Positions 22,231 to 36,818 are shown, counted from the first letter of the stretch. The stretch: DNA of 64,000 nt from Linanthus parryae (GCA_023055425.1 JALGPY010000003.1:76483491-76547490), one strand, 5' to 3'. Notes: generated by a model not told the origin, from the sequence alone. Numbers and translations: made by a program.

Positions 22231-23415
22231 TCCCACTTTTCTGAACTGGTGAAGGTCATCGACTACAAGTGAAGAGTGATGCAATGTTATAAGTATTAAT
22301 TGAAGCTTTGGTGCATGTTGCACACATTTGTTCTATCAGTTGAGTTCTAAATATATGTTGTATAATTTGAATTCGAGGTACGATGATATTAGTGATGAAT
22401 GAGCGAAATTGCAAGTTCTCAAAAAGAAAATGAGAAGGGTAATATTCACTCATCAACTTCTTATATAATAACCCAAAATCATTCATATTACTATATTTCT
22501 TACTTCTCTTTGCAACTTACTACACCAAAAAGACCACTGCCACCACATAGTTGCCACCCCACCAACCCAGTGCCACAAAGATAACAACTACTAGATCCAT
22601 GTAAAGCTCGTAAAACAAATATGAAAGCATTAAATTCACAACTCATTAATCTCTAAGATTTGCTACGGACACCACCACCAATCCAATGCGATTTAACATG
22701 TTCAATTCAACTCATGAAGAAAGAAATACTAAAGTATAAAACCAAAATTAAAATCCCTACACTACAAAACTTCAAAGAGAAAATCATGACGGTAACATTA
22801 TGCACTTTAAAAGAAATATAGAAAACTGCTCTAAGCTATAAAAACAAAATAGCAATAGAAAGTTTCACGTACCATGACTGCAGAACACTTTGGCTCACCA
22901 TTAAGCCATTAAAATTGATAAGATCAACATTCTAACTTGGGGGTAACAACTTGTGTAAACTATTTAGGTATATGATTCATATTTTCGCCTACCATAATAT
23001 GATATAAATGAACTAAGAAGTGCCTGGATGATTGAGGGTATTAATGGCAACTTAATTTATTTGAGAGTATTTAAGTATTTTTAAAATACCCCAATTTGAT
23101 GAAATGAACCGGACTTTTTTCGATAATTATTTATAGATATTGGATATGATTTCGTAGTCATAGTAAATATGAAGAACTTCTGTAGCTAGTTATACAGTCG
23201 AAATATTTATTTGAGGAGTTAATATATATTGTTGGTAATTGGGAGGAGTTTGTGTAACATATAGAGTTTGGGGTGGTGTGTTCCTTTACTAAAACTTTTG
23301 GGGAGGAAGTCTTCCTTTATGAAAATTATTTTGACCTAGAGTATTTAAACTCAACGTCTACAGTTATTTTCTTTATCCACACTCAAAAGTTAAACTCACA
23401 CCCGTGCCTCTCTTT

Positions 23416-23447
<32 letters not shown>

Positions 23448-24492
23448 ATCCGATCTTTCTCTCCTTCTTTTATGTGCACCCCCACACCATGATGTTGCGA
23501 AGGCAGCCCCTAACCACCCGAGCGGCCGCCACCGAAGCAACGATAGTCGCGCCCAACCCGCCGCTGGTTTCCTCTCTTTCTCTATTCATTTCGCTTCTTA
23601 GTAAATCATCTTCTTATTCTTTTCATTCTCTTGTTTCTTTGATTCAATGATCTTTAAGATCACGTAATTATGATATCAAACCATGGCACCCCGTTATTTA
23701 CACAGTTCGTGTTCGTAATCGCGTAACATTTTCTTTACCGGTAAACTTTGAATTCCTATTATAATTTATTTTTATATTTTTATCATGATCATATCAATCA
23801 TTGTCTAATTGAATAGTTGGGGATTTTGTGTTGTGATTTATCTTCTTTAAACCCTAAATAGGGTGAGCGTATTAATTATTGTAAAACTCTAGTTTGAGTG
23901 AAACGATCTTGGGTATTGGTTGTGATTGTTATACTGTGGTGTATATTAGCTATACTTTTGGTATTTTATGGGAATGAAACCCTAAACATGACTTTTTTGG
24001 TAGTCTAGACTATACTTATGAATTTCTGGTCGTTATAGATACTGAAAATTGATCGTTAAAGATGTTGAATTTCGCATTATCTTGAATGAGTGATTGAGTA
24101 TTATATAATGAACTAGTCACCCATTTTATTAAAGATTTGAAGTTATTATGATCTTTTTGATCTATCATTAGGTTATGAGAATATTTACAATAACTTTTAG
24201 GTTTGGAGATTGGAATTATTATTTTTATAAAGTAACAGTTTCTGTTGTTTAAAGGCGATGTGGGCAAAATTTAAAACCGATAGTCAATTTGACACTTTCA
24301 TACACTATATGTAATATATTATTTAGTGGGAATTGATTCTTGCACCGGTCGTTATTGATGATTACACCGAATTTTAGTCTGTGTGACTTTCTTACCCTCA
24401 CTTATACTAAGTGCTAATAAATTAACATTCCCGATATTTAATTTTTCATATGTAATTTATGAAGTTTTATGTTTCAATACAGTTTTTAACAA
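22231..24492. other. intergenic, no recognised gene
   Basis: A/T-rich. A (CT)n run at about 23412-23462 produces a low-complexity ORF (23273-23650) that I do not accept as a gene. Confidence 0.4.
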
Positions 24493-24866
24493 GTATATGT
24501 TTGGATGAAGAACTTTGAAGATTTGGGTATTTTGAGATCTCATAATCTCAAAACAAGAAATCAAAATTCCTTTTACGTTTTAATCACAATGCTTGACGTT
24601 TAATTTTTTTACTGGAACTAACTAACTGCACGAGAAAGTGAAGATTTGTTTTTGAAGAAATTAATGGAAGTGAGAAAAAATAGTTCAAGAGGGAGGAGTT
24701 TCAAAATTTCATAAAAAAATACATCATTTATGAACCAAATTTCAGCCCTTCAAATTTCACGAAATTTTCGTAATCCCAAGTTTAATTTTAAACAGGGTAT
24801 AAGAAAATCTCAACTTCTAAAATTCCAACTTTTTCCTAGTTCCCTGTTCATCTAAACGCAACATTT
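24493..24866. mobile_element. possible foldback MITE
   Basis: TGTTTGGATGAAGAAC at the left end is inverted near the right end (about 24846-24866, where the complement reads GTTTAGATGAACAGG). Further inside, runs of TTTGAGATTTTG-like sequence also pair loosely. Mutated and without clear target duplication. Confidence 0.35.
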
Positions 24867-25500
24867 GCTCGACCTCGGTGTTTGAGTTTTTTGGTAAAAG
24901 ACAAACAGAATTGCTATTTTGGTGCTTCTTTTATATCCCAATTAAGGCTGAAAAGTAGCGACGTAAAATAACTATCCCTAAGAGAAGTATAATCATTCAT
25001 GAAGTCAAACATTTAGAATTACTTCCAAATGCTTTCAAACATCATTACCATTCACCACGCTAAAACTGTCAAAATTAAGACAACAAAGCAGAAAGTATTA
25101 AACTATAAAATTCTCTAAAATAATTTATTACGAATTGAATAGAGACAATATTACCAATTGATGAATGAAAAGGAATGTCAAAATTAATACATCAAAGCGG
25201 AAAATATTGAAACATAAAAGATTCTAGCTTACACCCAGAAGATCATATCTTAGGTTCTTGTGGGATGAAAGTAATGAGTTCACAATCTAGATGGAATTAG
25301 ACAAACCATGGGAACGATTGTATCACATGTAATCTTAACATGGGGATATAATAAGTATTTAATAACAGAAACACGAGATATTATTTTGCGAATATGGACA
25401 GAAATGCAATAAAAATTATTTAATGGTGCTAACTGTTATTAACTTTATTTGAGATAGGTTTAGGTGGAACCAAAAGTCCTAATAAATTCGGGGAACTTGA
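24867..25500. other. intergenic, nothing recognised
   Basis: A/T-rich sequence with no ORF, repeat or element boundary that I can support. Confidence 0.4.
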
Positions 25501-26868
25501 TTTGTATTTTCTCCTCCATGTCCCTCCAGTAGCCTTATAAGTTGTCTTAGCCTTCAGATTTTCGTATGCTTTAGATACACACCGAAATCTAGGATTTCGA
25601 GAGTGGGAGAGGTGCGTCTAAAGGCCAAGAAGGATTCTGGAAGCAACAATCCCACACTTCCAGCCTTGGGGAACTTCAGAAATACGTAGAAGATACGGAG
25701 TGATTCAGATCTACATCAACGAGGTATGGCGCAAGTATGAACCCTAATTTTTCCTGATAGGTTGATGACGTTCTTACTGATAAACAAATTCTAATCCATA
25801 TAGCAGACATGGAGTCGATCTGGTCCTGGGATTCGCCTTCTTTCATTATGGTGGAATACTTGACATTGGTTAAGTATTGGATTGGTCAAACGGCCCACTT
25901 GTGGTACTCGACCTTACGCAGCCCAGGGTTATTCCTTGTACTTACTCCTTTGGTCGCGCGAAACCTTTGGGGGTGTCAAAACTTATGGTTTTGAATGTTG
26001 GATATTGAATTAGGATATAGAATGGATATTTGCCACTAGAATGGCTACCTTTGTTGTTACCAGAGGAATGGATATGGATTGGTTCTTCCCTGTATCAACA
26101 ATCTTATTAATATTGGTTTTTGAATATTCATATCTCATGGAATTGAAACTCAAGTCGAGTTATTATTTTGGATTAATCTGAATATCTAAATCGGGTAATA
26201 GATTGGATTATTTTATAACCCTAATTGGGTGTGGCTTTAATATTTTACAAACCCTAATTGGGTAATGATTTATGATTTTTGGATAAATCATGAACATGGC
26301 ATGGAATGCTTTTGAGCTACGCCCTAATACAATTGATTCATTATTACTTGGACTATCTTATATGGATAAAATTTTAGAAGACTTATGTGGATAATTTTTG
26401 GAAAGGAAAGACATAATTTTATCATCTTACAAATGTGTTTATTTCCGTTGTATCAAAGAGATTTTTCTAAAGGAACACTTTTCCATACATGTTTCTACAA
26501 TCTGTTTTACATGCCTTGATGATTCTCAACTCTGGGGTCTGTGTGTTTGAATTACCTGCCACATGTGTAGGATTTTGAAGCTTGGTTTGGGAGTGATGTC
26601 ATACTTGCACGTGCATGATGCTGATGGATTGTTTTGCTAATCTTTATGAACTAGAATGGAACACCTAGTATTTCACATTTAGTATAATTAAGTAGTTTAA
26701 TAATGCCCGCGTTGGAGGCTTTGAATTATAATAAGTATTTCATACTTCAATTACGGTAGGTTGAATTTGGTTCACCTGTTAGCAAATCTCCTAATATTCG
26801 AGTTTCAACTCGGGTATGGTGTAGCACCCTCCTGGTTTATCGGTGTGGATTTTTGAGGGTGTTACACT
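25501..26868. repeat. LTR-like relic, boundaries uncertain
   Basis: The right end (TTTTTGAGGGTGTTACA, about 26852-26868) and the text before it resemble the 3' end of gypsy LTRs, but no primer site, polypurine tract or matching partner is present. The only ORF (25809-25994) shows no family resemblance. Confidence 0.3.
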
Positions 26869-27029
26869 TTTCCGCCAATCATTTTATCCCTCAAGCTCCT
26901 TTACACTGACTCAGTTTTAAAATGATAAAAGGTACAATATGAGGTAAATTGTACATACCGACCTCCTTAGGTAAGTTATAAGAAAGAGGGTATAACGAAT
27001 TTACTGAGATATGAGATGTGACATGATTG

Positions 27030-28426
27030 TGTTGGGTTTTAACATAGGAAACGCAGCGGAATAACAAAAAATTTCTACTCAAAGCCCACCAAGGATCACA
27101 GGAAGAGTTATCATAACATGATAAGAGCATAGAATATGTGCACCTTGATTTGGGAGATCACACGAAGAATAGTGTCTTCGTCTCTATGAATATCCACACC
27201 TTGGATCTTGATTGGAATCCTTCTCACCACGATGTGCTAGCAACGGAAGAAGGAGGAGGATGATCACGCAAAATGGAGCACCAAGGTCTTGCCTTGGTGT
27301 GGCCGACGGCAAGGGGGCGGACGGGGCAGAGGGCTTCAGCCTTCTTCCTTGTCTCTCTCTCTTGCTTTGTTATGTTCTCTCAAATAATGACTTGTGTTGA
27401 GAATTAACAAGCAAGAGATTCTTTATATAGTCATAACTCTTTATTAACTACATAAAGGCCCCAAAACTAATCATGACCTTACATGGATTAGCCCACATGC
27501 AAATTAGTCCCACTAAGTTTGCTTGTGGTTGCGTTATGATCATTTTATTAATTACTCCCACTAATTAATACATATATTCAATTTAAACCATCCGGTGTGT
27601 GACCCCATATGTTTCTACTTAGTTGGTAGTCACTTATTACTAACATGGAGCTGTTTCTAGCAACAAAACCATGCCACCCAACTAATAGAAATAAGTCAGT
27701 GATCCCGACAAACCTTGTGCCCAATATCTCATATTGTATTATCCCTTTGTCTCCATATTCGGATTGGACACGAGACATAATAGTCACACTCGTACATCCA
27801 ATCCATAGTTTCTCGATCCTGGGAATATGCTTATGCAAGCGGATAACATCAATATCTCCATATTGATTTATCTGAGTCTGACTAGACATTCAATAAGCAC
27901 AATCCCTTGAGTGGCCATGGATATTTACTCCCATTATGTGGGAGGGACAAATCCTCTCTACGTCACTACGATCTCTAAGCTTGCTTCCTATCATGCCCGA
28001 TAGGTATCTTTATAGTTGTCCAGTTAAGGTGCAACGTTGAATAACATCAAAGCATGATATTTCAAAACTCGACTATCTAGTGACTTCAAGTATAAGGATT
28101 ACAATATTATTGGCACTACGAGAAGCGATTATGACTTTGACATAATCTAATGTAACCTTCTCGTCGTGGGTAAATCCAGTATGCCATTACTCCTAATGCA
28201 TACCCGTGTGTTAGACTTGATATCTCCATATCAATCTACACACATACTGGTCTATATTTTATTGTACTATTAACCAATATAATGGACTTGGGATATGTAA
28301 GATAAACAACACATTGTATCTAAGGACTTCATTATATTAAATATCACAATAATTAATAAATGAATATTCTAGCCAAAACATCATTCATACTAAATATAGA
28401 TTTCCTCTAGGGCACCTATTCCAACA
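27030..28426 (-). repeat. 3' LTR of the copia element (1397 bp)
   Basis: In element orientation it begins TGTTGGAATAGG and ends AACCCAACA (inverted TGTTGG/CCAACA). TATA box TATATAAA at 27429-27422. A hairpin of CACCAAGG/CCTTGGTG (27279-27299) lies about 125 bases downstream of the TATA box. A 103-codon ORF inside (27578-27889) is not accepted as a gene. Confidence 0.88.
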
Positions 28427-28440
28427 GTCTCCCACTTGCA

Positions 28441-30550
28441 CTAGAGCCAATCTGGTGCATCTCGTATGCTTATAGATCTAACGTGCCCTTCATGCTTTCC
28501 CTGTGCAAGTAGCTTTGTGAGCGGATCTGAAATATTGTCATCAGTTGGAATCTTGCACATCTTCACATCTCCTCGATCGATCATGTCACGAATAAGATGG
28601 AATCTCCTAAGTACATGCTTTGATTTCTGGTGTGATCTTGGTTCCTGGGCTTGTACGATGGCTCCAGAGTTGTCACAATACAACTCCATGGTATCCACGA
28701 TGCTAGGGACCACACCGAGCTCAGTGATAAACTTCTTTATCAAAACTGCCTCTTTTTCCTCTTTGCAGCAGCAATGTACTCAGCTTCAGTTGTAGAATCA
28801 GCAACTATCCCTTGCTTGGAACTCTTCCAGCTCACAACTCCTCCATTCAGGCAAAAAACGTATCCCGAATGCGATCTGTAGTCATCTTTGTCAGTTTGGC
28901 AGCTTGCGTCAGTGTAACCAATTACACTCAACTCTTCCTTACCTCCAAATATCAATAATTCATCCTTAGTTCTTCTCAAGTACTTTAGGATGTTCTTGAC
29001 AGCAATCTAGTGACTCTCACCCGGATTTGACTGATATCTGCTTACCCAACGCGTATGATACGTATGGTCTAGTACACAACATGGAATACATGATAGATTC
29101 TATGGATGAAGCATAGGGTATCCTACTCATGCGGTCCTTCTCAATCTCATTGGAAGGACAGTCAGTCTTAGAGAGAGTGACTCCATGCGACATGGGCAAG
29201 AATCCCTTCTTGGGATCTTGCATGTTGAACCTTTTCAACACCTTGTCTATATATTTACTTTTACTTAGGCCGAGCATCTTCATAGATCTATCACTGTAGA
29301 TCTTGGTACCGAGTATATAAGCTGCATCTCTTATGTCCTTCATTGCAAAACACTTTCCTATCCAATCTTTAACAGATTGCAAAGTAGGAACATCGTTTCC
29401 AATGAGTAGTATGTCATCCACATACAAGACTTGAAACACTACAGAGCTCCCACTAACCATCTTGTAAACACATGGCTCATCTTCTCTCTTGATGAAGCCA
29501 AACTCTTTGACCACGTCATCAAAACGTCGATTCCAACTCCTAAAAGCTTGCTTTAACCCATAAACGGATCTTTGTAACTTACAGACTTTATTAGCTTTCT
29601 ATGGATCCTCAAAACCCTCCGGTTGTGTCATGTACACATCCTCAAGGAGGTTCACATAAAGGAACACCGTTTTGACATCCATCAACCAAATCTCGTAGTC
29701 ATAATAGGCTGCAATAGCAAGTAGGATTCGAATGGATTTAGTCATGGCGACTGGTGAAAAGGTCTCATCATAGTCAATATGAATCTTTCTATACCCTTTA
29801 GCTACCAATCGCCCCTTGTAGAAACTACCTTGCCATCCATGTTGGTCTTCTTCTTGAAGACCCACTTGTACCCTATGGGCCGAGCCCCTTCACGTGGTTC
29901 CACCAAAGTCCATACTTTGTTCTTATAGATGGAATTCATTTTGGATCTCATAGCTTCTAGCCACTTCTTGGAGTCTGAACCTTTCATGGCCTCCCCGTAA
30001 TTTGCAGGCTCATCATCCATGAGTGGTATGTCATCGGGCTCAATGACGAGACTTACCTCTCTAGCTCATGACGTACCCTTCCTGACCTACGGAGTTCCTG
30101 TGTTACCTGAACAGGTTCTTCCACAAAAACTTGCGGTTCCTGTTCATGTTCCATCATCGGTTCAGTGGTTTGTGGTTCTTGAATTTCTTCAAGTTCTACA
30201 GTCCTCCCACTTGCTTCTTTAGAGACAAACTCTCTTTCTAGAAACACGCCGGTCCGAGCTACAAACACTTTGTTCTCAGTTGGATTGTAGAAATAATATC
30301 CTTTCGTTTCCTTAGGATATCCTACAAACTTACACTTATCCGCTTTGGGCCCGAGCTTGTTTGTTTGTAAATGATTTACATAGACATCGACGCCCCAAAT
30401 CTTCATAAATGACACTATGGGGCGCTTCCCAGTCCATATCTCATATGGTGTCTTCATGACTGATTTGGATGGAACACGGTTAATGGTAAAAGCTGCAGTC
30501 ATTAGAGCATGTCCCCAAAATGATATTGGCAGATCTGTTTGACTCATCAT
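28441..30550 (-). pseudogene. copia pol fragment: integrase C-terminus, reverse transcriptase, RNase H
   Basis: Read from 30550 leftwards. 30550-30053: integrase C-terminal part (SFWGHALMTAAFTINRVPSK and the typical KCKFVGYPKETKGYYF). 30020-29802: start of RT (KWLEAMRSKMNSIYKNKVWTLV), in a different frame. 29865-29017: RT core in a third frame with an in-frame stop at 29599-29601; the active-site LYVDDILLIGND is intact. 28979-28740 and 28743-28441: RNase H (GYTDASCQTDKDDYRSHSGY, then DPLTKLLAQGKHEGH). At least three frameshifts and several stops separate the pieces. No product is expected. Confidence 0.9.
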
Positions 30551-31774
30551 AGATCTTGATTGGATTCCTTCTCACCTCGATGTGCTAGCAATGGAAGAAG
30601 GAGGAGGATGATCACGCAAAACGGAGCACCAAGGCCTTGCCTTGGTGTGGTCGACGACAAGGGGGCGGACGGGGTAGAGGGCTTCGGCCTTCTTCCTTGT
30701 CTCTCTCTCTTGCTTTGTTATGTTCTCTCAAAATAATGACTTGTGTTGAGAATTAACAAGCTAGAGATTCTTTATATAGTCATAACTCTTTATTACCTAC
30801 ATAAAGGCCCCAAAACTAATCATGTCCTTACATGGATTAGCCCACATGAAAATTAGTCCCACTAAGTTTGCTTGCGGTTGCGTTATGATCCTTTTATTAA
30901 TTAGTCCCATTAATTAATACCTTATATTCAATTTAATGCATCCGGTGTGTGACCCAATAGGTTTCTACTTAGTTGGTAGTAACTTATTACTAACATGGAG
31001 CGGTGTCTAGCAACACATCCATGCCACCCAACTAATAGAAATAAGTTAGTGATCCCGACAAACCTCGTGCCCAATATCTCATATTGTATTATCCATTTGT
31101 CTCCATATCCGGATTGGACACGAGACATAGTAGTCACACTCGTATATTCAATCCATAGTTTCTCGATCCTGGGAATATGCTTATGCAAGCAGATAACATC
31201 AATATTTCCATATTGATTTATCTGTGTCTGGCCAGACATTTAATAAGCACCATCCCTCGAGTGGCCATGGATATTTACTCCCATTATGTGGGAGGGACAA
31301 ATCCTCTCTATGTCACTACGATCTCTAACTTGCTTCCTATCATGCCCGATAGCTATCTCTATAGTTGCCCGGTTAAGGCTCAACGTTGAATAACATCAAA
31401 GCATGATATTTCACAACTAGAGTATCTAGTGACTTAAAGTCTAAGGATTACAATATTTTGGCATTACGAGAAGCGATTTTGATTTTGACATAATCTAACG
31501 TATCCTTCTCGTCGTGGGTCGATCCAGTATGCCATTATTCATAATGCATACCCTTGTGTTAGACTTGATATCTCCATATCAATCTACACGCATACTAGTC
31601 TATATTTGATCGTTCTATTAACCAATATAATGGACTAGAGATATTTAATATAAACAACACATTGTATCTAAGGAATTCATTAGATTAAATATCGCAATGA
31701 TTAATAAATGAATATTCTAGCCAAAACATCATTCATACTAAATATAGATTTCCTCTGGGGCACCTATTCCAACA
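30550..31774 (-). repeat. 5' LTR of the copia element, 3' end deleted
   Basis: Matches the 3' LTR from its TGTTGG start (31774) to about 30550, lacking the last roughly 165 bases that the other copy has to the left of position 27195. TATA box at 30778-30771 and hairpin at 30627-30647 are kept. It is joined to integrase at about 30548-30552. Confidence 0.88.
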
Positions 31775-32444
<670 letters not shown>

Positions 32445-35400
32445 TGTTATGACATATGTATTGGGCTATTGGTGAATATCCACCACATACTGAGGTCGAT
32501 CTTGTATCGTTATAGTTAAGCGCAGAAGGTCCAGCTAATGCCAATATAAGGAGGCTTAGGGTTGAGTTTAGTATAAATATCAATGAGAATTACTACTACA
32601 CTTTTCCCAACATATTGTCTCTCTCGTATTTTATTGTTCTTGTCTTTACAAGCACTCTTGTTTCACAAAAAATAATCACAAAAATAAATGGAAAAAGATT
32701 TACAAAAATCAACGGAAAATGATTTACAAAAAACATTTGCAAATCTATATAAGATATTAGACATTCAAATTCGATTCCTGAAGTGGTTTGAAGTAATCAA
32801 TTTAATATTGAAGAGGGGAATATCATATCAATCCTCAAGAAGAGGTAACCAATTTTGCGTTGTTCGTGAAGAGGTTTCACGTCGTTCAAATTTGAGTTCA
32901 TTACTCTCAAGTTGCCCGAAGTCGCTGTTACCCATTTAAAGATACAAGACTCGAATTTTTTTTGGGGTAACTTATTAGATTGATTCAATCCCTGGAGGAT
33001 TGTAGACACCAGTCACTTTTGATTAAAAGTATTAACATTTACACCTCTTTTTGGTTGTGTGGAAGAAACTTTAATTCGAGAACTACGACGCCAAAGAGAT
33101 TTTTTATTGTCACTATTTTTTTTAAAAAAATTGGGGATTGGTTTATACATAAGTACATATGAGATAAATCGATGCCTGAAGCATTAACAATATATATTAC
33201 GATTGTGATCACACTATTTACGTCACGACGGGGAGAATATGCCTATTTGCATGGCGCGAACTTGAATGACATTATTTCTTCCGACTATGTACTAATGTGA
33301 ATTTTAAATTCCAACGAGATGAATAACTTATTGACTAATGGGTACTAATTTTGCCTATACACTTTAAGCATAAATGATTGCTTATGTAATTATTTAGCTC
33401 ATACAGAAGAGGAACATAAAACCAAAGCATCCGAATTATGTTGGGATATGGTTATATTAATGCTCTAAAAATTAAGAATGCAAGATTCTGAAAAAATCTA
33501 GAGGGTTCATATATACATCATCAATAGTGGATCAAAACTAACATTGGTAATTAAATAGCCATAGAAGAGGCTGATAGCTCTGGAAGTAACTAAAGATACC
33601 TTAATGCAATAGTATGATCCTACTACTAATAATGAAAGATTTGAGTAAGTATTTATAAAATCATATGATTTTCTATAGGGGGATAGTGTTGATTAGATAC
33701 CTATTGGCCAAAATAAAGTCAACATATGCATAGACAACTGCTCGGTTCAATCATATGAATATGTAGAGCGGCATAATGTATGGTACTTAAATTACTAAAA
33801 ATACCGACACATAGATTATAGTCTATGAAAACACTACACATTCGCTGTTAGGCGTGGGATATATGTAGAAATTTAATATCCACTACCGGTCATGAGATCT
33901 ATGTTGAGATTATATGTTCCCTACTACGCGTGGGGCTCATGAATGAGAAATGTCATATGATATAAATCAAGCCCTAGTAGCGACTAATAAAATCTTACAA
34001 ATATGATCATCTCATGGTGAGAATCATGATAATGTTGTGTTAGTCTTGGGGACTAAGGAACAACAAAACACGGTTTGCAAAGCAACTGTTACAAATATGA
34101 TGGTATGATTCATAAATTTGTAAAAATTTATTGGATATTAGTACCCATGAGAAAAAATATTTTTCTGAAGCAAATTGAAAGTGTACACTCACAAGTAATT
34201 AAGGCGCATATGCATTTTGTTAAGTATGATTGTTAATCGTATATTATTATATTCTTGTTTTGAAATGAGTTTATTTTCCGGGTCCAAAAAATGTTCCAAT
34301 GAGGTGGAGATCCATTGAAATGCTAGTAGCGCGAAACTCTTTTTCCTTCGCTACGACTTTTGCCCACATGATTTTCCCTAGAATTGTCTGTACGAGGTTG
34401 CAAATATTATTTAAATGTGTTCCAGAAGAACTTCATCACTGATGCTAAGCAATTAGAATTCACAAATGTTCTCTTTTTTCCTTAGTCATTAATTTTTTCC
34501 GATTAGATTTTTCATGACAAGGTTTTAACGAGTCATAGTCTTGGTGAATATTCATAGGAAGTGTTATGAAATATGTATTGGGCTATTGGTGAATATCCAC
34601 CACATACTAGAGCCGATGTTGTATTGTTGTAGTTTGGCCAAGAATGCCCACCTAATGCATATATAAGGAGACTTAGCGTTGAGTTTATTATTATTGTTAT
34701 AGTTTGTCTACACTTCAAATCCCAATGCTTCAGGAAGGTGCTATTTACCTGGGTATTCCCCTTTTCTGGGGAAAAAATAGGAAACAAGTTTCCAATCAAA
34801 TGACAACAAAAGTCCAGAAGAAGTTGTTGGGATTGAAGATCTTACTTCTTTCTCAAGGAGGTAAATAAATTATTATAAAGGCAGTGGCCCAAGCCCTCCC
34901 AAGCTACCCGTTCTCAACTGTTTTGGTTCATAACTATCTCCTAAATGCCCTTAATACTATTATAAGGAATGGTGGAGTAATGACCCAAGGGAGAGAAAGC
35001 TTTGTTGGGTAGCTTGGGATAAAGTTACCAAAAGCAAGGATCAAGGAGGCCTAGACTTTAAGATTTTGAAGCCTTCAACCTAGCACTTATAGCCAAACAA
35101 GCCTGGAGAGCGATCCAAAACCGTGATTTATTGGTCTCACAGGTATGGAAGTCCTTCTACCATCATGATAGAAGCATATGGAATGCAAGGAAAGTGAAGA
35201 ATTGTAGGCTAATTGGAATAACTTGCTGAAAGCATGATATTTCATCAAGAAAGAAGCTAAATGATCTCTGGGTAATGGAAGCAGTATCAAGGTCTTTGAA
35301 GATAACTAGCTCCACAAAGATATGGATTTGAAACTATGGACAAGGCTGGATAGCTATAATGTGGAGATGAAGGTTAGTGATCTCATTAACACTCATCTTA

Positions 35401-36818
35401 GAGCTTGGAAAGTGCAGACTGTGGCTAACACTTTCAAAGTAGAAGCTGTCAAGGAAATTAAGAGCATCACTATTCCTATGAGTGATCAAAATGATAAAGT
35501 GATGTGGCCATGGTAAAAAAATGGGGAGCATAATGTGAAATCAGGGTACAAAGCTCTTCAAAAGGCTCAACAAATTGTAAGAAGCTCCAAGAAAAAAATC
35601 AGAAGCTTCCTCTTCATTAGAAGGTAGTACTGATCATTGGAAGACTCTTTGATCCCTAAAATTCACCTAAACTCAAGCATTTTTGGTAAACGGTAATATC
35701 TCATTCTCTTCCACCTAAATTTAACCTCTCCAAGAGCAAAATGTGGGAATGACTCTAGATGCCCAATCTGTTTGAAAGAGTTAGAGACCACTGAGCACAC
35801 ATTATTCCACTGTAATTAGATACATCCGGTTTGGTTTGCTGAGGGATCCATTTCTAGAGAAGAAGCTCTCCAGATTGAATCTGTAGAAGGTTGGTTCATA
35901 GCAATGTGAAAAAGAAGAAAATACAAGATTGGTAGAACTGATCTTCTTGAAAGTGTTATTTTTTCAGCTTGGCAAATCTGAATTTCAAGGAATAATTTTA
36001 TCTTGAATGGAGAAAAAGTAGACCCAGGAGACACTTATTCACAGGCTATCTCTTCGAGAAGAAGCTTCATTATGGCTGGGGAGAAGATTAATCAATCTGT
36101 AAATGGAGCCAAGAAAAAAGCTAAACACCATTCACACTGGAAACCCCCCCCCCCCCAAGAATGTCATGAAGATTAATGTTGATGCTTCTTGAAGAAAAGA
36201 CTCACACATCACCTTTGTAGCTGCAATTATCAGGGATGATAAAGGTGAGTGCATCTCTGGACAATACATGAAAAAGATAGAACATTCAGCTCTTGCTGCA
36301 GAATTAATGGCTATTAAGGAAGCTGCTGTTATAGCAGCTAAGATCCCAGGTGATGCTCTGCGAGAATCTGATTGTCAAGAAGCTATCCTAATGGAGAAGA
36401 AAAAGAAACCACCTAATATTTCTGTTTTCTCCATTCTGGGTGATATAAGCTTTTTGCTAGAATGTAAAATTTACCAAGTCAGGTGGGTTCCTAGAACAGC
36501 TAATGCAGCTGTGGATTGGATTGGTAAAGCTGTTGACAAAAGTCAGCTAAATTGATGCTGGTTGATGTCCCCTCCCCCGAAGTTGTGCAATTTTGAAGAA
36601 GGACGATCTAGAGTGTAGAGTTGTGACAGATTGTGTAGTTAACAAAGAGTTAGAAGAGCACATTGTAAGCAACACCATTGTTTAAGTTAATGAAATTTCT
36701 CTTTTCTAATAAAAAAATTATACATATCAATAAGACTTACTACTACACTTCTCTCTACATTTTGTCCATCTCATATTTTCTTGTTCTTGTCTCTACAAGC
36801 TTCTCTCGTTTCACAACA
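32445..36818 (+). mobile_element. LTR element with no recognised coding sequence, split by a LINE
   Basis: LTR1 (32445 to about 32670) and LTR2 (34562-34690 continued at about 36719-36818) share TGTTATG ends, a GGGCTATTGGTGAATATCCA block and a TTACTACTACACTT block. Flanks ATAAA (32440-32444) and ATAAG (36819-36823) form a near-perfect 5-bp duplication. The 1.9-kb interior (32671-34561) shows only a short lysine-rich ORF (32688-32939) and no gag or pol domain I recognise, so it is either a non-autonomous element or too decayed to read. Orientation is arbitrary. Confidence 0.65.
34691..36718 (+). pseudogene. 5'-truncated LINE (L1-type) pol remnant inserted in the second LTR
   Basis: In order: RT C-terminal region (YLGIPLFWGKN near 34745, then LLSQGG and IIKAVAQALPSY), a poorly kept segment, the RT zinc-binding domain near 35740-35820 (CPICLKELETTEHTLFHC), and RNase H at about 36170-36555, whose best frame (36268-36555) reads AAELMAIKEAAVIAAK and VRWVPRTANAAVDW. 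Many stops and frameshifts. It ends in TTAATGAAATTTCTCTTTTC and an A-rich tail near 36710. The endonuclease and early RT are missing, as expected of 5' truncation during target-primed insertion. Confidence 0.8.

Larger units (their letters stand above)
27030..31774 (-). mobile_element. Ty1/copia element with internal deletion, minus strand
   Basis: Two LTR copies flank a pol fragment, and 5-mers GATTG (27025-27029) and TATTG (31775-31779) flank the whole, a target duplication with one mismatch. Reading leftwards: 5' LTR (31774 to about 30550, truncated at its 3' end), a direct junction into integrase, RT, RNase H, polypurine tract GTGCAAGTGGGAGAC (28427-28441) and the 3' LTR. Gag, protease, the integrase N-terminus, primer site and the end of the 5' LTR are gone. 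Pol order (integrase before RT) defines Ty1/copia; motifs resemble the Tork/TAR group. Confidence 0.9.

Noticed and set aside
23273..23650. A 125-codon ORF with Ser/Leu-rich centre
   Set aside because: Built on a (CT)n run; no conserved motif and no neighbouring exon signals.
27578..31239. A 103-codon minus-strand ORF present in both copia LTRs (27578-27889 and 30928-31239)
   Set aside because: The two copies differ by about 15 residues, mostly amino-acid changing, and the third LTR at 62.7 kb breaks the frame; no sign of selection on a protein.
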